From: Pseudomonas vancouverensis
GTDB lineage: Bacteria; Pseudomonadota; Gammaproteobacteria; Pseudomonadales; Pseudomonadaceae
DNA: 64,000 nt
NCBI RefSeq assembly: GCF_004348895.1
Contig: NZ_RRZK01000023.1
Location: 141,991 to 205,990, forward strand
Reading direction: 5' to 3'
Shown here: one piece after another, positions 8,274 through 17,037 of the stretch
Numbering within the stretch: position 1 is the stretch's first letter
How the letters are laid out: every line of letters starts with the position of its first letter
Program-made: the position numbers and the translations under genes
The notes under the pieces: model-generated
Databases searched by the model: none
What the model saw: the letters and a program-made list of their open reading frames with translations, nothing else
What the model was told of the DNA's origin: nothing

Positions 8274-9362
8274 ATGCAGCTTACCCCTCTGTCCGAGAAA
8301 ACTTTCTCCCGCAATCTGCTCGATGTGTTCATACGCGCGGGACTGATTGCGGTGCTGGTGCTGTTCTGCTTCGACATCTTCAGCCCGTTTCGTGACCTGA
8401 TGCTCTGGTCGCTGATCCTGGCGATCACCCTCTATCCCTTGCTGGAGAAGCTCAAGGGACCATTGGGTGAGAAGGAGGGCATGATTGCGACGCTGATAGT
8501 GGTGGTCTCCATCGTGCTGCTGGTCATTCCGATCTACATCCTCGGCACCTCGATTGCCGATTCCGTGACCAGCGCCATCGGTGTCGTCAAGGAAGGCGGC
8601 TTCCATATTCCGCCACCTGCCGACTCCATCGCCAGCTGGCCGGTGATCGGCAAGCCGCTGTCGGCGATCTGGCTGCAGGCGTCCACGGACCTCTCCGGGC
8701 TGATGGCTAAGTACATCCCGCAGATCAAGGACGTCAGCCTGAGCCTGTTGGGCAAGCTCGCCGGGGTCGGCATGGGCTTCCTGACCTTTCTGTTTGCGCT
8801 GATCATCGCCGGCGTGTTCATGGCCCATGGGCGGGCCGGTGCACGCAGCGCGGTGCAGATCACCTCGCGCATCAGCGGCCCGGAAAGAGGCCCGCGCATC
8901 GCGGCGCTGTGTACCGCAACCATTCGTGCGGTGGCCCTCGGCGTGGTGGGTATCGCGTTTATCCAGATGCTGCTGGTGGGCATCGGTTTCGTCCTCAAGG
9001 GCGTTCCCGGTGCCGGCCTGCTGGCCATGGCTGTGCTGTTGCTCGGCATCATGCAGTTGCCGGTGGCGCTGGTGACGATCCCGGTGATCGCCTTCGTTTT
9101 CGCCACCGAAGGCGCCAGCACCGCGACCATCATTTTTGCGATCTACTCCTTCGTCGCCGGTCTGGTGGACAACGTGCTCAAGCCTTTGCTGCTGGGGCGT
9201 GGTGTCGACGTGCCGATGCCGGTGGTGTTGATCGGTGCCTTGGGCGGCATGGTTACCAGCGGGATCATCGGCTTGTTCATCGGGCCAGTGGTGCTGGCCG
9301 TGGGTTATCAGCTGTTCTGGCAGTGGGTCGAAGAACCACTGGGCGACAAGGACGCCGCCTGA
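8274..9362 (+). CDS. AI-2E family transporter (PerM/YdiK-type permease)
   Basis: Polytopic inner membrane protein of the AI-2E transporter (UPF0118) family. Despite the name, members include the permease PerM, sodium/proton antiporters and the AI-2 exporter TqsA, so the cargo is unknown. At 362 residues it shows about eight hydrophobic segments and the conserved C-terminal block GLVDNVLKPLLLGRG followed by glycine-rich helices. The start is the ATG at 8274, preceded by AGGAAG (8262-8267). An upstream extension to 8172 is open but lacks a ribosome-binding site. It is divergent from the YcaC-like gene. Confidence 0.88.
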   Translation: MQLTPLSEKTFSRNLLDVFIRAGLIAVLVLFCFDIFSPFRDLMLWSLILAITLYPLLEKLKGPLGEKEGMIATLIVVVSIVLLVIPIYILGTSIADSVTSAIGVVKEGGFHIPPPADSIASWPVIGKPLSAIWLQASTDLSGLMAKYIPQIKDVSLSLLGKLAGVGMGFLTFLFALIIAGVFMAHGRAGARSAVQITSRISGPERGPRIAALCTATIRAVALGVVGIAFIQMLLVGIGFVLKGVPGAGLLAMAVLLLGIMQLPVALVTIPVIAFVFATEGASTATIIFAIYSFVAGLVDNVLKPLLLGRGVDVPMPVVLIGALGGMVTSGIIGLFIGPVVLAVGYQLFWQWVEEPLGDKDAA

Positions 9363-9489
9363 TCGAGCCGGAGGCAGGATTTTTGCTCCCTCTCAAGGCG
9401 CCTTGAACGAAATCTGGCAACCGTTCATCGGTGAACTATGCTCCGACAGGAACCCTCGACCTGAATTTCGTGATGTAAGGAACCGATAG

Positions 9490-11100
9490 ATGTGGAGCAG
9501 GCCGCTCGCTGTATTGTTTGCTGTTTTCGGGATGTTCTGGTCAGTGCAGCTGTGGGCCGAAGACGCGCCAAAAACGCCCGATGCCCCGGCTGAACTGAAG
9601 GTAGCGAACCGCAGCATCATGGTGTTTCGCGCGACGTTGCTGGGCGAAGCACCGGCGGTGCGGGTCAAGCGGGCCAAGGCGGTCATCACCGAGGCACTGG
9701 ACGAGGACGACGTTCCTAACGTCAGCCTCGATCCGATCATGAAAAGCTACATGGTGCTGTTGGGCTCGCGTCGGGCGTTCATCGTTTCACCTGACGATTT
9801 CGATCCGACTGAATTCGACACCGTGCAGCAGGCTGCCGACGCGGCGGCGGAAAAACTACGCCAGGTCGTGGGCGAAACCCAGGAAGCCCGCAGTCTGCAA
9901 TTGATCCTCAGATCAATCGCCGCGGCCGTACTGGCCACCGGTATCTACCTGGGCCTGTTGCTCGGCATGTCGTACCTGCGTCGCCGATTGCTGAAAAAGC
10001 TGCCCGAGCTGATGCATAAACACACCCAGGCGCTGAAGGTCGGTCGCATTCCACTGATCGATGCCAGCTTCCTGTACCCCTTGGCCAGTCGTGTACTGGA
10101 GTTTGTGCGCTGGGTCGTGGTGTTGCTGCTCACCTATGAGTGGCTGGGCTTTGTCCTGTCGCGGTTTCCCTACACCCGGCCCTGGGGAGAAAGCCTTAAC
10201 AGCTACCTGCTGGAAGTCGGCGAATATCTGCTGCAAGGCATTATCGGCGCCATCCCCGGGCTGGGTGTGGCGCTGGCGATTTTCTTTATCGCCCGTGGCG
10301 TCGTAGCGTTCAGTCAGCGCATGCTGCGGCGCATGGCGACGCCCGGCACCTTCAACTGGCTGAATCACGAAACCCTGCGCCCGACCCAGCGCCTGACGTC
10401 CCTGGCGATCTGGCTGTTTGCCCTGGCCATGGCCTATCCCTACCTGCCGGGTGCCGGCACCGATGCGTTCAAGGGCTTGTCAGTGCTGGTCGGCCTGATG
10501 ATTTCGCTGGGTGCTTCCAGCGTGGTTGGTCAGGCAGCGGCCGGGTTGATCCTGACCTACACCCGCACCTTGCGTCCCGGCGAGTTCGTGCGCATCGGCG
10601 ACCATGAAGGCACGGTGACCGAACTGGGCATGTTCACCACCAGCATTCGTACCGGCCTCGGCGAAGTGCTGACCCTGCCCAACTCGATGATCACCGGGAC
10701 CGTCACCAAAAACTATTCACGGGTCGTGCAAGGGCCCGGTTATGTGGTCGACACGGTAGTGACCATCGGCTACGACACGCCATGGCGCCAGGTTGAAGGC
10801 ATGTTGCTGGAGGCGGCCAAACGTACCCAGGGCATCCTCGAATCGCCGCCGCCACAGGTGTTCCAGACGGCACTGTCGGACTTCTACCCGGAATACCGCC
10901 TGGTCGCCCAGGCCATTCCCAGCCAGCCACGGCCGCGCGCGGTGTTGCTGAGCATGCTGCACGCCAATATCCAGGACGTGTTCAACGAGTACGGCGTGCA
11001 GATCATGTCGCCGCACTACCTGGGCGATCCGCAACAGGAGAAGTGGGTGCCGAGGGACAAGTGGTACACGGCGCCTGCGCAAGAACCGAAGGAATCTTGA
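9490..11100 (+). CDS. Mechanosensitive ion channel family protein (MscS-type)
   Basis: Inner membrane MscS-superfamily channel with a periplasmic N-terminal extension. It is 536 residues. A signal peptide ends near residue 23 (VQLWAEDAP), then about 120 periplasmic residues, then several TM helices. The pore helix and beta domain follow: GASSVVGQAAAGLILTYTRT, then the LRPGEFVRIGDHEGTV block and LPNSMI, which are family hallmarks. The C-terminal domain is cytoplasmic. An AAGGAA ribosome-binding site precedes the ATG. The stop is 25 bases before the AspT-type gene, so the two may be co-transcribed. Larger than E. coli MscS, it is comparable to YbdG/YnaI-class channels. Confidence 0.9.
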   Translation: MWSRPLAVLFAVFGMFWSVQLWAEDAPKTPDAPAELKVANRSIMVFRATLLGEAPAVRVKRAKAVITEALDEDDVPNVSLDPIMKSYMVLLGSRRAFIVSPDDFDPTEFDTVQQAADAAAEKLRQVVGETQEARSLQLILRSIAAAVLATGIYLGLLLGMSYLRRRLLKKLPELMHKHTQALKVGRIPLIDASFLYPLASRVLEFVRWVVVLLLTYEWLGFVLSRFPYTRPWGESLNSYLLEVGEYLLQGIIGAIPGLGVALAIFFIARGVVAFSQRMLRRMATPGTFNWLNHETLRPTQRLTSLAIWLFALAMAYPYLPGAGTDAFKGLSVLVGLMISLGASSVVGQAAAGLILTYTRTLRPGEFVRIGDHEGTVTELGMFTTSIRTGLGEVLTLPNSMITGTVTKNYSRVVQGPGYVVDTVVTIGYDTPWRQVEGMLLEAAKRTQGILESPPPQVFQTALSDFYPEYRLVAQAIPSQPRPRAVLLSMLHANIQDVFNEYGVQIMSPHYLGDPQQEKWVPRDKWYTAPAQEPKES

Positions 11101-11125
11101 AATTCACCGATAGGGAGTCCGCACC

Positions 11126-12817
11126 ATGCTTGAGTTCATTCTCCACGCCCTGCGGACTGACCCGGAAATCGCGGTATTTTTGGCCATCGCCCTCGGCGTG
11201 TTCGTCGGCCGTATCCACCTCGGCAGTTTTCATTTGGGGTCGGTTGCCGGCGCGTTGTTGATGGGCTTGCTGATCGGCCAGATCGGTCTCGAAGTACCCG
11301 CCGGGTTGAAGTCAGTGTTCTTTGTGATGTTCATCTACGCAGTGGGTTTCAAGAGCGGTCCGGAATTTTTCGGCAGTCTCAATCGCGGCACGCTGAAACT
11401 GGTGCTGTTGTCGGTAGTGCTCTGTGCCACCGCACTGGGTGCGATCCTGTTGATGAACTACATCTTCAAATTCGATGCCGGTTTCACGGCGGGCCTGGGG
11501 GCCGGTGCGCTGACTGATACCGCGATCATGGGCACCGCCAGCAGCGCCATCAATCAACTGTCGATCGACGATGCCGCCCGGGCCCAGCTCAACAGCCACA
11601 TGGCGATTGCCTACGCGATCACCTACCTGTTCGGCACCATCGGCCTGATTGTCTTTGTCGGCAGCATTGCGCCGAAACTGCTCGGTGTCGATCTCAAGGC
11701 CTCAGCCCGGGAGCTGGAGCTGGAACTGGGTATCGCCAAGGAAGAAGACGCGATCACCGTGCCCTATACCCGTGTGGTGGTGCGCGCCCATCAGGTCGCT
11801 GCGAATAGCCAGGCCAATGGCCGGCGGATTGCCGATGTCGAGCGTGAACATGCGTCGCTGACGTTCGAGCGTGTGGTGCGTGCCGGTCAGGTCATCGACC
11901 GCGACGAGAATTTCCTGCTGATGGCCGGTGACATCGTTGGCGTCTATGCCTTGCGTGATGCGGTGGGCACGCTCAGCCAATGGCTCGGACCGGAAATCGA
12001 CCATCCGGAATCCCTGTCGTTCCCCACCCGTGAAGTGGACATCGTCCTGACCTCACCGGAATTCGCCGGCAAGACCATCCATGCCGCACGGGGCCGGCTG
12101 GTCAATACCGAGCGCCTGGGGTGCTTCATCAACACCATCACCCGTCAAGGCTACGAATTGCCGTTGCTGCCCAATACGGTGTTGCGTCGGGGCGACGTGA
12201 TCACCCTGACCGGGCGTACCGCCAGCGTCGAAGCGCTGGCCAAGCGGTTGGGGCGGATTCGTGAACACAACTACAAAAGCGACATCGCCATGCACACCCT
12301 GGGCATGGTGCTGGGCTCGCTGCTGGGGTTGCTGTCGACCCATATCGGCATGATTCCCGTAGAGCTCGGTATCGGTGGCGGGGTGTTGGTCGCAGCCCTG
12401 GTGATCGGCTGGTACAACTCCCGTCATCCGGAAGTCGGCGCGCTGCCACCAGCTGCGCAATGGGCGTTTTCCGAGTTCGGCCTGACAGCCTTCGGCGCGG
12501 TGGTCGGCTTGCTTGCCGGTCCTGCCGCGTTTGCCGCAATGAAGGAACAAGGCCTGGCATTGCTGCTGTCCGGGGCCGTGGTGACCATCATCCCGCCGCT
12601 GGTGGCGCTGTACTTCGGTCGTTATGTCCTGCGCTTGCACCCGATGATCCTGTTCGGTGGTCTGGCGGGTGCGCAGACAGAAGCGGCGTCGATGAACAAG
12701 ATCATCGAGCAGTCCGGCAGCAACACCCCGGTGATTGGTTTTACCGTGTGCTATGCGATTTCCAATGTGCTGTTGGCTGTGTGCGGGCCGATCATCGTGT
12801 TTGTGGTGGCGGGATAG
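11126..12817 (+). CDS. AspT-type antiporter (aspartate:alanine exchanger / YidE-YbjL family)
   Basis: Secondary transporter of the AAE family. At 563 residues it has the family's architecture: two homologous membrane halves, the first with GFKSGPEFFGSL and GAGALTDTAIMG, the second with GGLAGAQTEAASMNKI. Between them is a hydrophilic region with two RCK_C/TrkA_C-like domains (about residues 195-385). The duplicated GxxxxT/SxA motifs are typical of the AspT/YidE/YbjL superfamily. The ribosome-binding site is TAGGGAG. Aspartate-alanine exchange is the proven activity of Tetragenococcus AspT; substrate here is inferred from family only. Its stop lies 7 bases from that of the convergent M50/HlyD gene. 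Confidence 0.88.
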   Translation: MLEFILHALRTDPEIAVFLAIALGVFVGRIHLGSFHLGSVAGALLMGLLIGQIGLEVPAGLKSVFFVMFIYAVGFKSGPEFFGSLNRGTLKLVLLSVVLCATALGAILLMNYIFKFDAGFTAGLGAGALTDTAIMGTASSAINQLSIDDAARAQLNSHMAIAYAITYLFGTIGLIVFVGSIAPKLLGVDLKASARELELELGIAKEEDAITVPYTRVVVRAHQVAANSQANGRRIADVEREHASLTFERVVRAGQVIDRDENFLLMAGDIVGVYALRDAVGTLSQWLGPEIDHPESLSFPTREVDIVLTSPEFAGKTIHAARGRLVNTERLGCFINTITRQGYELPLLPNTVLRRGDVITLTGRTASVEALAKRLGRIREHNYKSDIAMHTLGMVLGSLLGLLSTHIGMIPVELGIGGGVLVAALVIGWYNSRHPEVGALPPAAQWAFSEFGLTAFGAVVGLLAGPAAFAAMKEQGLALLLSGAVVTIIPPLVALYFGRYVLRLHPMILFGGLAGAQTEAASMNKIIEQSGSNTPVIGFTVCYAISNVLLAVCGPIIVFVVAG

Positions 12818-12824
12818 ACGCCCC

Positions 12825-14921
12825 TCAGAACCCGCTCTCACGCATGAACACCGCCATCAGATGCGTTGCGCCATCGGCCAGCAGGCTGCGCCGCTCACCT
12901 TCGATTTTCAGGTGCCCGCGGGTTTCGCGCAGGCTCGGCAGTGGTTCGTCCAACTGAATCAGCACCTGAAACAACGCCGAACTTGGGATCAACGCATGTT
13001 CGGCGGAGGTGGTCGGCACTGGACCACCAAAGTGGGAAGAAAGCATGCGGTGCGACAGCTGGCTGGCGCGGGTGCTGCCGATTTGCAGGACCCGCCCGTC
13101 AAGCGGCGTGGTTTGACCGTCCGGGTAGAAACGCACGTGATCACCGATCGCCATGCGATGCACCTGATCCTGGGCAACATAGGCATCCACCTGCCAGCTG
13201 CGCGGGTCGACGAGCATGCCCATGGCTTCCTGACGACCGACCCATTGCCCCGGTTTCCAGTCCGGATTGACGTCCAGCCAGATCCCGGCAAAGGGCGTCT
13301 GCAGGTTGAGCCGGGCGATTTCCGAGCGTGCGGCGCGGGCTTCTTCGAACTGCACGTTGAGGCGCTGGCGGGTGACGGCATCTTCCTGCAAACCACCGGG
13401 GTCGGCCAGCAGGCCGGACAAGCGTGCTTCATAGCTGCGTGCGTTGGCTTCACTGCTTTTTACGCGCGAGGCGATGTCCGGCTCGTCGAGTACGATCAGG
13501 GTTTCCCCGGCCTTGACCGGACCGTTGGCGTGGATCGACTGCAAGCGTGCCGGGTAGGGCGCATAGACTCGCAGTTGATGTTCAGCGCGGGCTACGCCTA
13601 CGGCGTCGATCTGGCTGCGCCAGGGAATCGCCAACCCCGCCACGATCAGGGCCAGCACGCCATAGAACAGTATCTTGCGCGCACGCGGCACGCCCGCACG
13701 GTGTTGCCACCAGTGATTCAATTCGCGCACCACCGGCATGGCGATAAACCAGGACAGTTCAACCATGAACAGAATGATCCCGAGCAATTTGAAGAAGAAC
13801 AGATAGACCGCCAGGGCGATCCCTAAAAACAGCACCAGCCGATACATCCAGGTGACGATGGCAAAGGTCACCAGCATGCGCCGCTGTCCGGTCGGAAATG
13901 ACTCCGGCCAGGGTTCCTGCAAGCCCAGCAGGTTGCGCCGCAGGGTCACTCGGGCCAAGGCCGAGGCACGCTCGTGCAGATTGGGGAAGTCCAGCAGGTC
14001 AGAGAGGATGAAGTAGCCGTCGAAGCGCATGAACGGACTGGCATTGAGCGCCAGTGACAGCAGCCAACTGGTGGTCGCCAGATAGAGCAGGGCGTTACGC
14101 AGCGCACCCGGGTCGCACAAGGCCCAGCCCAGGGTGGAGAGTCCGGCCAGGGACAACTCGGTGATGATCCCGGCCGAAGCGATGGCCAGGCGTTGCCGTG
14201 AGCGGCTGAGTTTCCAGCTCTCGCCGGTGTCGGTGTAGAGCATCGGCCACAGCACCACGAAGGCAATGCCCATGTGCCCGACCCGCAGACCCAGACGTGT
14301 CGCCACCAGCGCGTGTCCTAGTTCGTGCAGGGTCTTGGCGACGATCAGTGCCAGGGCGAAACTGAATAGGCCTTCGGTGGAAAACGACTCGACCACGGCG
14401 TGGGTGAACACATCCCACTGTTGCAGCACAAGGATCACCCCGAGCAGGCTCAGGGCGAATACCAGCAGACCTGTCAGAGGGTGGAGCAGCCAGGCGAGTG
14501 CCCGAGCCAGATGCTGCAGATGGTGCTGAGGGTGCAACAGCGGAATGCGAAAGAACAGGTAATGGTGCAGCCACCAGCGCCAGCTCAGCCAGCTGCCTTC
14601 CTCACCCTTGGCCTTGAGTCTTTCCAGCGCCGCCGGCCCTGCACGCAGCAGTTGATGGTGTTCGAGGAACTGGCGGAAATCGAGAATCTGTTCGACCTCC
14701 GGCTTCAGTGCGGTGCCTTCGCCAATCTGCTCGCTGATCTGTCGTGGCGATTGCCCCCAGCGCAGCAGGCATTCGAACTCCAGCCAGCCGATGCGGTAGA
14801 AGCGGTTGACCACCGTGTCCTGGATCACCCAGGCCGGTTCGCCGTTGCTGCCGTGGGCCGCTTCGCTCAGGCGCAGGTCCTCGCGTAGCGGCGGCAGGGG
14901 AATATCAGCCGGGTCGAGCAT
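12825..14921 (-). CDS. Membrane M50 zinc metalloprotease fused to an HlyD-type adaptor, secretion module
   Basis: Hybrid inner membrane protein of about 698 residues. Residues 1-110 look like a PqqD/RRE-like winged-helix domain. A multi-TM site-2-protease-like domain follows, with the complete zinc set: HELGH (His199, Glu200, His203) and a downstream NASPFMRFDGY whose Asp301 is the expected third ligand. After further TM helices (to about residue 425) comes a biotinyl-lipoyl/HlyD adaptor part (PYPARLQSIHANGPVKAGE). The preferred start is the ATG at 14921, which shares a base with the stop of the GAF/HlyD gene (TGATG) and has GGAG upstream; a GTG at 14936 is possible. It is the last gene of the giant-protein export cluster. 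The role, handling or processing substrate during export, is inferred. Confidence 0.85.
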   Translation of the reverse strand: MLDPADIPLPPLREDLRLSEAAHGSNGEPAWVIQDTVVNRFYRIGWLEFECLLRWGQSPRQISEQIGEGTALKPEVEQILDFRQFLEHHQLLRAGPAALERLKAKGEEGSWLSWRWWLHHYLFFRIPLLHPQHHLQHLARALAWLLHPLTGLLVFALSLLGVILVLQQWDVFTHAVVESFSTEGLFSFALALIVAKTLHELGHALVATRLGLRVGHMGIAFVVLWPMLYTDTGESWKLSRSRQRLAIASAGIITELSLAGLSTLGWALCDPGALRNALLYLATTSWLLSLALNASPFMRFDGYFILSDLLDFPNLHERASALARVTLRRNLLGLQEPWPESFPTGQRRMLVTFAIVTWMYRLVLFLGIALAVYLFFFKLLGIILFMVELSWFIAMPVVRELNHWWQHRAGVPRARKILFYGVLALIVAGLAIPWRSQIDAVGVARAEHQLRVYAPYPARLQSIHANGPVKAGETLIVLDEPDIASRVKSSEANARSYEARLSGLLADPGGLQEDAVTRQRLNVQFEEARAARSEIARLNLQTPFAGIWLDVNPDWKPGQWVGRQEAMGMLVDPRSWQVDAYVAQDQVHRMAIGDHVRFYPDGQTTPLDGRVLQIGSTRASQLSHRMLSSHFGGPVPTTSAEHALIPSSALFQVLIQLDEPLPSLRETRGHLKIEGERRSLLADGATHLMAVFMRESGF

Positions 14922-16267
14922 CACCAGCCACTCCACGCCCGCAGCGTCGCCAATGGCCGGCGCAGCAAGTAGTAACCGAGCATCACTCGGCCGCCATAGA
15001 GCTTGGCCGTACCGTGCAGGCCCAGTCGCGCATGTTCCGGCGTACCGTCGATGCTGGCGAGCAAGCGATAGGCGACCACGCCTTCATCGCTGGCACGGGC
15101 CTGATAACTGGTTTCGAGGATCTTGCCCTTGAGCGGCGTCAGCGGATACGCGGTGAGGAACAGCGTGACTTCGGCGCCCGGCTCCAGGGCAATGGCATCG
15201 GCCACGGCCAACTGGATCTGCATTGCCGGTTGCGTCGGATCGGCCACTTGCATGATGCGCTCGCCGGTGACTACCGGTTTGCCCAGCCAGTCGTTGGGGT
15301 CGCTGAACACTGCCACGCCACCCCGGGGCGACAGCACCTGGGTGCGTTTGAGCTGCGCCTGCACTGCCGCCAACTCGGCCCGGCGTTGCTGGGCACGGCC
15401 TTCGAGCAAGGTCAGTTCGCTTTTGCTCTGCGGATTGTCGAAGGCGCGCTGGCTGGCAGCCAGCAACTCTGCGTCGGCCACTGCGACTTCCTTGCCGAGC
15501 ACCTCGGCGCGGCTGCGCAGGGTGGTTTCGTCGAGGGAAAACAGTGGTGTCCCGGCCTCGACCGGTTGATTGGGCCGTACCAGTATCCGTTCGATCACGC
15601 CGTCGATGGGCGAACTGATGATCTGCGCCTGTCGCGACACGATTTCCGTGGGCGCCAGTGCCGTTTGCCGCACTGGCAACAACAGCAAGGCACCGACCAC
15701 AAGCAAACCCAACAGCATTTGCTTGCGGTTGGGGCGCCAGCGGCTGAGGCGCCGCTGCCGGGTCAATGCCGCCCAGCAGTAACTCCAGGTGTTGACCAGC
15801 CCCTTGAGGTGTTGCCACAAAATCGCCGGCGGTTCCTGCTCCAGCAACAGAATCAGCAAACCCAGACGATGACCGTCGCGGTGTTGCACCGGCACGCACC
15901 ACAGCCCTGACGGCCACCATTCACCCCAACCTTCGGCGATGTCTGCCGGTGGCGTAGTGCTGTCCTGGGTCAGCCAAACCGGCTCACCTTCTGGCACTTG
16001 CGTGTTCACCCAGCGACTGGCGCGGCGCAGCCACACCAGATACGGTGAGTCTTCACTGGGCCGGGAAAGGCCGGACACGTTGAGCAATTCCAGCGACGAA
16101 TCATGCTGGGCAAACACCAGCGCCTGATGAAACGGCAGCAGCGGGTACAGGTCATTGGCCATGCTGAACGCCAGTGCATTCAGGGTATCGGCGGCCAGCG
16201 CCTTGTCCCGCAGGGCATCGAGTTCGAGCAGCAGGTGAGGGTGGGGCAACGGCTCGTTCATTGTCAT
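14921..16267 (-). CDS. GAF-like/HlyD hybrid adaptor protein
   Basis: A 448-residue protein with an N-terminal soluble region of about 185 residues resembling a GAF-type sensory fold, including a CVPVQHRDGHRLGLLIL strand-turn-strand segment. One TM helix follows (about residues 187-204, LLGLLVVGALLLLPV), then a periplasmic HlyD-type part with lipoyl halves around SSPIDGVIERILVRPNQPVE and a coiled-coil hairpin (about residues 260-320). The topology puts the GAF-like region in the cytoplasm, where it could sense a ligand. The start overlaps the previous stop (ATGA), as does its stop with the M50/HlyD start, so the three are strictly coupled. The GAF assignment rests on pattern only. Confidence 0.82.
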   Translation of the reverse strand: MTMNEPLPHPHLLLELDALRDKALAADTLNALAFSMANDLYPLLPFHQALVFAQHDSSLELLNVSGLSRPSEDSPYLVWLRRASRWVNTQVPEGEPVWLTQDSTTPPADIAEGWGEWWPSGLWCVPVQHRDGHRLGLLILLLEQEPPAILWQHLKGLVNTWSYCWAALTRQRRLSRWRPNRKQMLLGLLVVGALLLLPVRQTALAPTEIVSRQAQIISSPIDGVIERILVRPNQPVEAGTPLFSLDETTLRSRAEVLGKEVAVADAELLAASQRAFDNPQSKSELTLLEGRAQQRRAELAAVQAQLKRTQVLSPRGGVAVFSDPNDWLGKPVVTGERIMQVADPTQPAMQIQLAVADAIALEPGAEVTLFLTAYPLTPLKGKILETSYQARASDEGVVAYRLLASIDGTPEHARLGLHGTAKLYGGRVMLGYYLLRRPLATLRAWSGW

Positions 16268-17037
16268 GGCTGGACGTCTTGATTGAAGCGCGCGGTGCCG
16301 CTCATGCCGGCGATCAGGTCCGGGTATTTCTCGTCGAGCCTGGCTTCGAGTTCGACCGTCTGGGCCACGGCATCGACCCGCGAGTTGATGGCGCTGACGT
16401 GGGCCGGATAGGTTTTACCGGTCTCGTGAATGCTCACTTGCAATGGCAGGCCGGGCTTCAGGGTTTTCAGCAAGTTGGAGGGTACGTTCAGGCGCACCTT
16501 CAGGTTGCCGTCGCTGACCAGATCGAACAGTGGCGTGCCGGCCGTGACGGTCTGGTACGGTTTGACGTATACCTTGGCGATACGCCCGGAAAACGGCGCC
16601 AGCACCTGGCAGTAACCGCTCTGGGCCACACCCATGGCCCGTGCACCGTCGGCTTTCTGCACCTCGGTGGCGGCCACTGACACCTCGATATCGCCCACTG
16701 CATTGAGCTGTCGCAGCTGCTTTTTCGCTTCCAGATTCTGTTTCGCCATGGCCAGTTCGGCGGCGGCCACCTTGCTCCGCGCATCGGCTTCGTTGCAGTT
16801 GAACCGGGCCAGCACCTCGGACTTGGCGACGTGTTCACCGAAACCGGTTTTCATTTCACCGAGGGTCCCGGCCATCTGGCTCGACAGGGTGGTTTCCAGC
16901 TCGGCGGCCAGCAACACGCGAATGGCGCTGGCACTATCCAGGGTTGAGGCCGACGGGGTGTCATCGGCGTTGACGGGCAGGATCAGACAGGCCAACAACA
17001 GGGCCCCGAAACGGGACTCAAGGGCGGTTTTGCGCAT
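16264..17037 (-). CDS. Periplasmic adaptor (HlyD/RND membrane-fusion family)
   Basis: Periplasmic adaptor subunit of 257 residues. A signal peptide (about 1-24, ending VNADD) is followed by a lipoyl/hairpin/barrel arrangement: TTLSSQMAGTLGEMKTGFGE, a helical segment rich in Ala, Lys and Gln, then LAPFSGRIAKVYVKPYQTV, and the barrel ending GMSGTARFNQDVQP. It lacks a TM anchor after the signal. It overlaps the TolC-family gene by 20 bases and has AAGGAA at its start. It probably bridges the membrane-bound HlyD hybrids and the outer membrane channel. Confidence 0.87.
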   Translation of the reverse strand: MRKTALESRFGALLLACLILPVNADDTPSASTLDSASAIRVLLAAELETTLSSQMAGTLGEMKTGFGEHVAKSEVLARFNCNEADARSKVAAAELAMAKQNLEAKKQLRQLNAVGDIEVSVAATEVQKADGARAMGVAQSGYCQVLAPFSGRIAKVYVKPYQTVTAGTPLFDLVSDGNLKVRLNVPSNLLKTLKPGLPLQVSIHETGKTYPAHVSAINSRVDAVAQTVELEARLDEKYPDLIAGMSGTARFNQDVQP

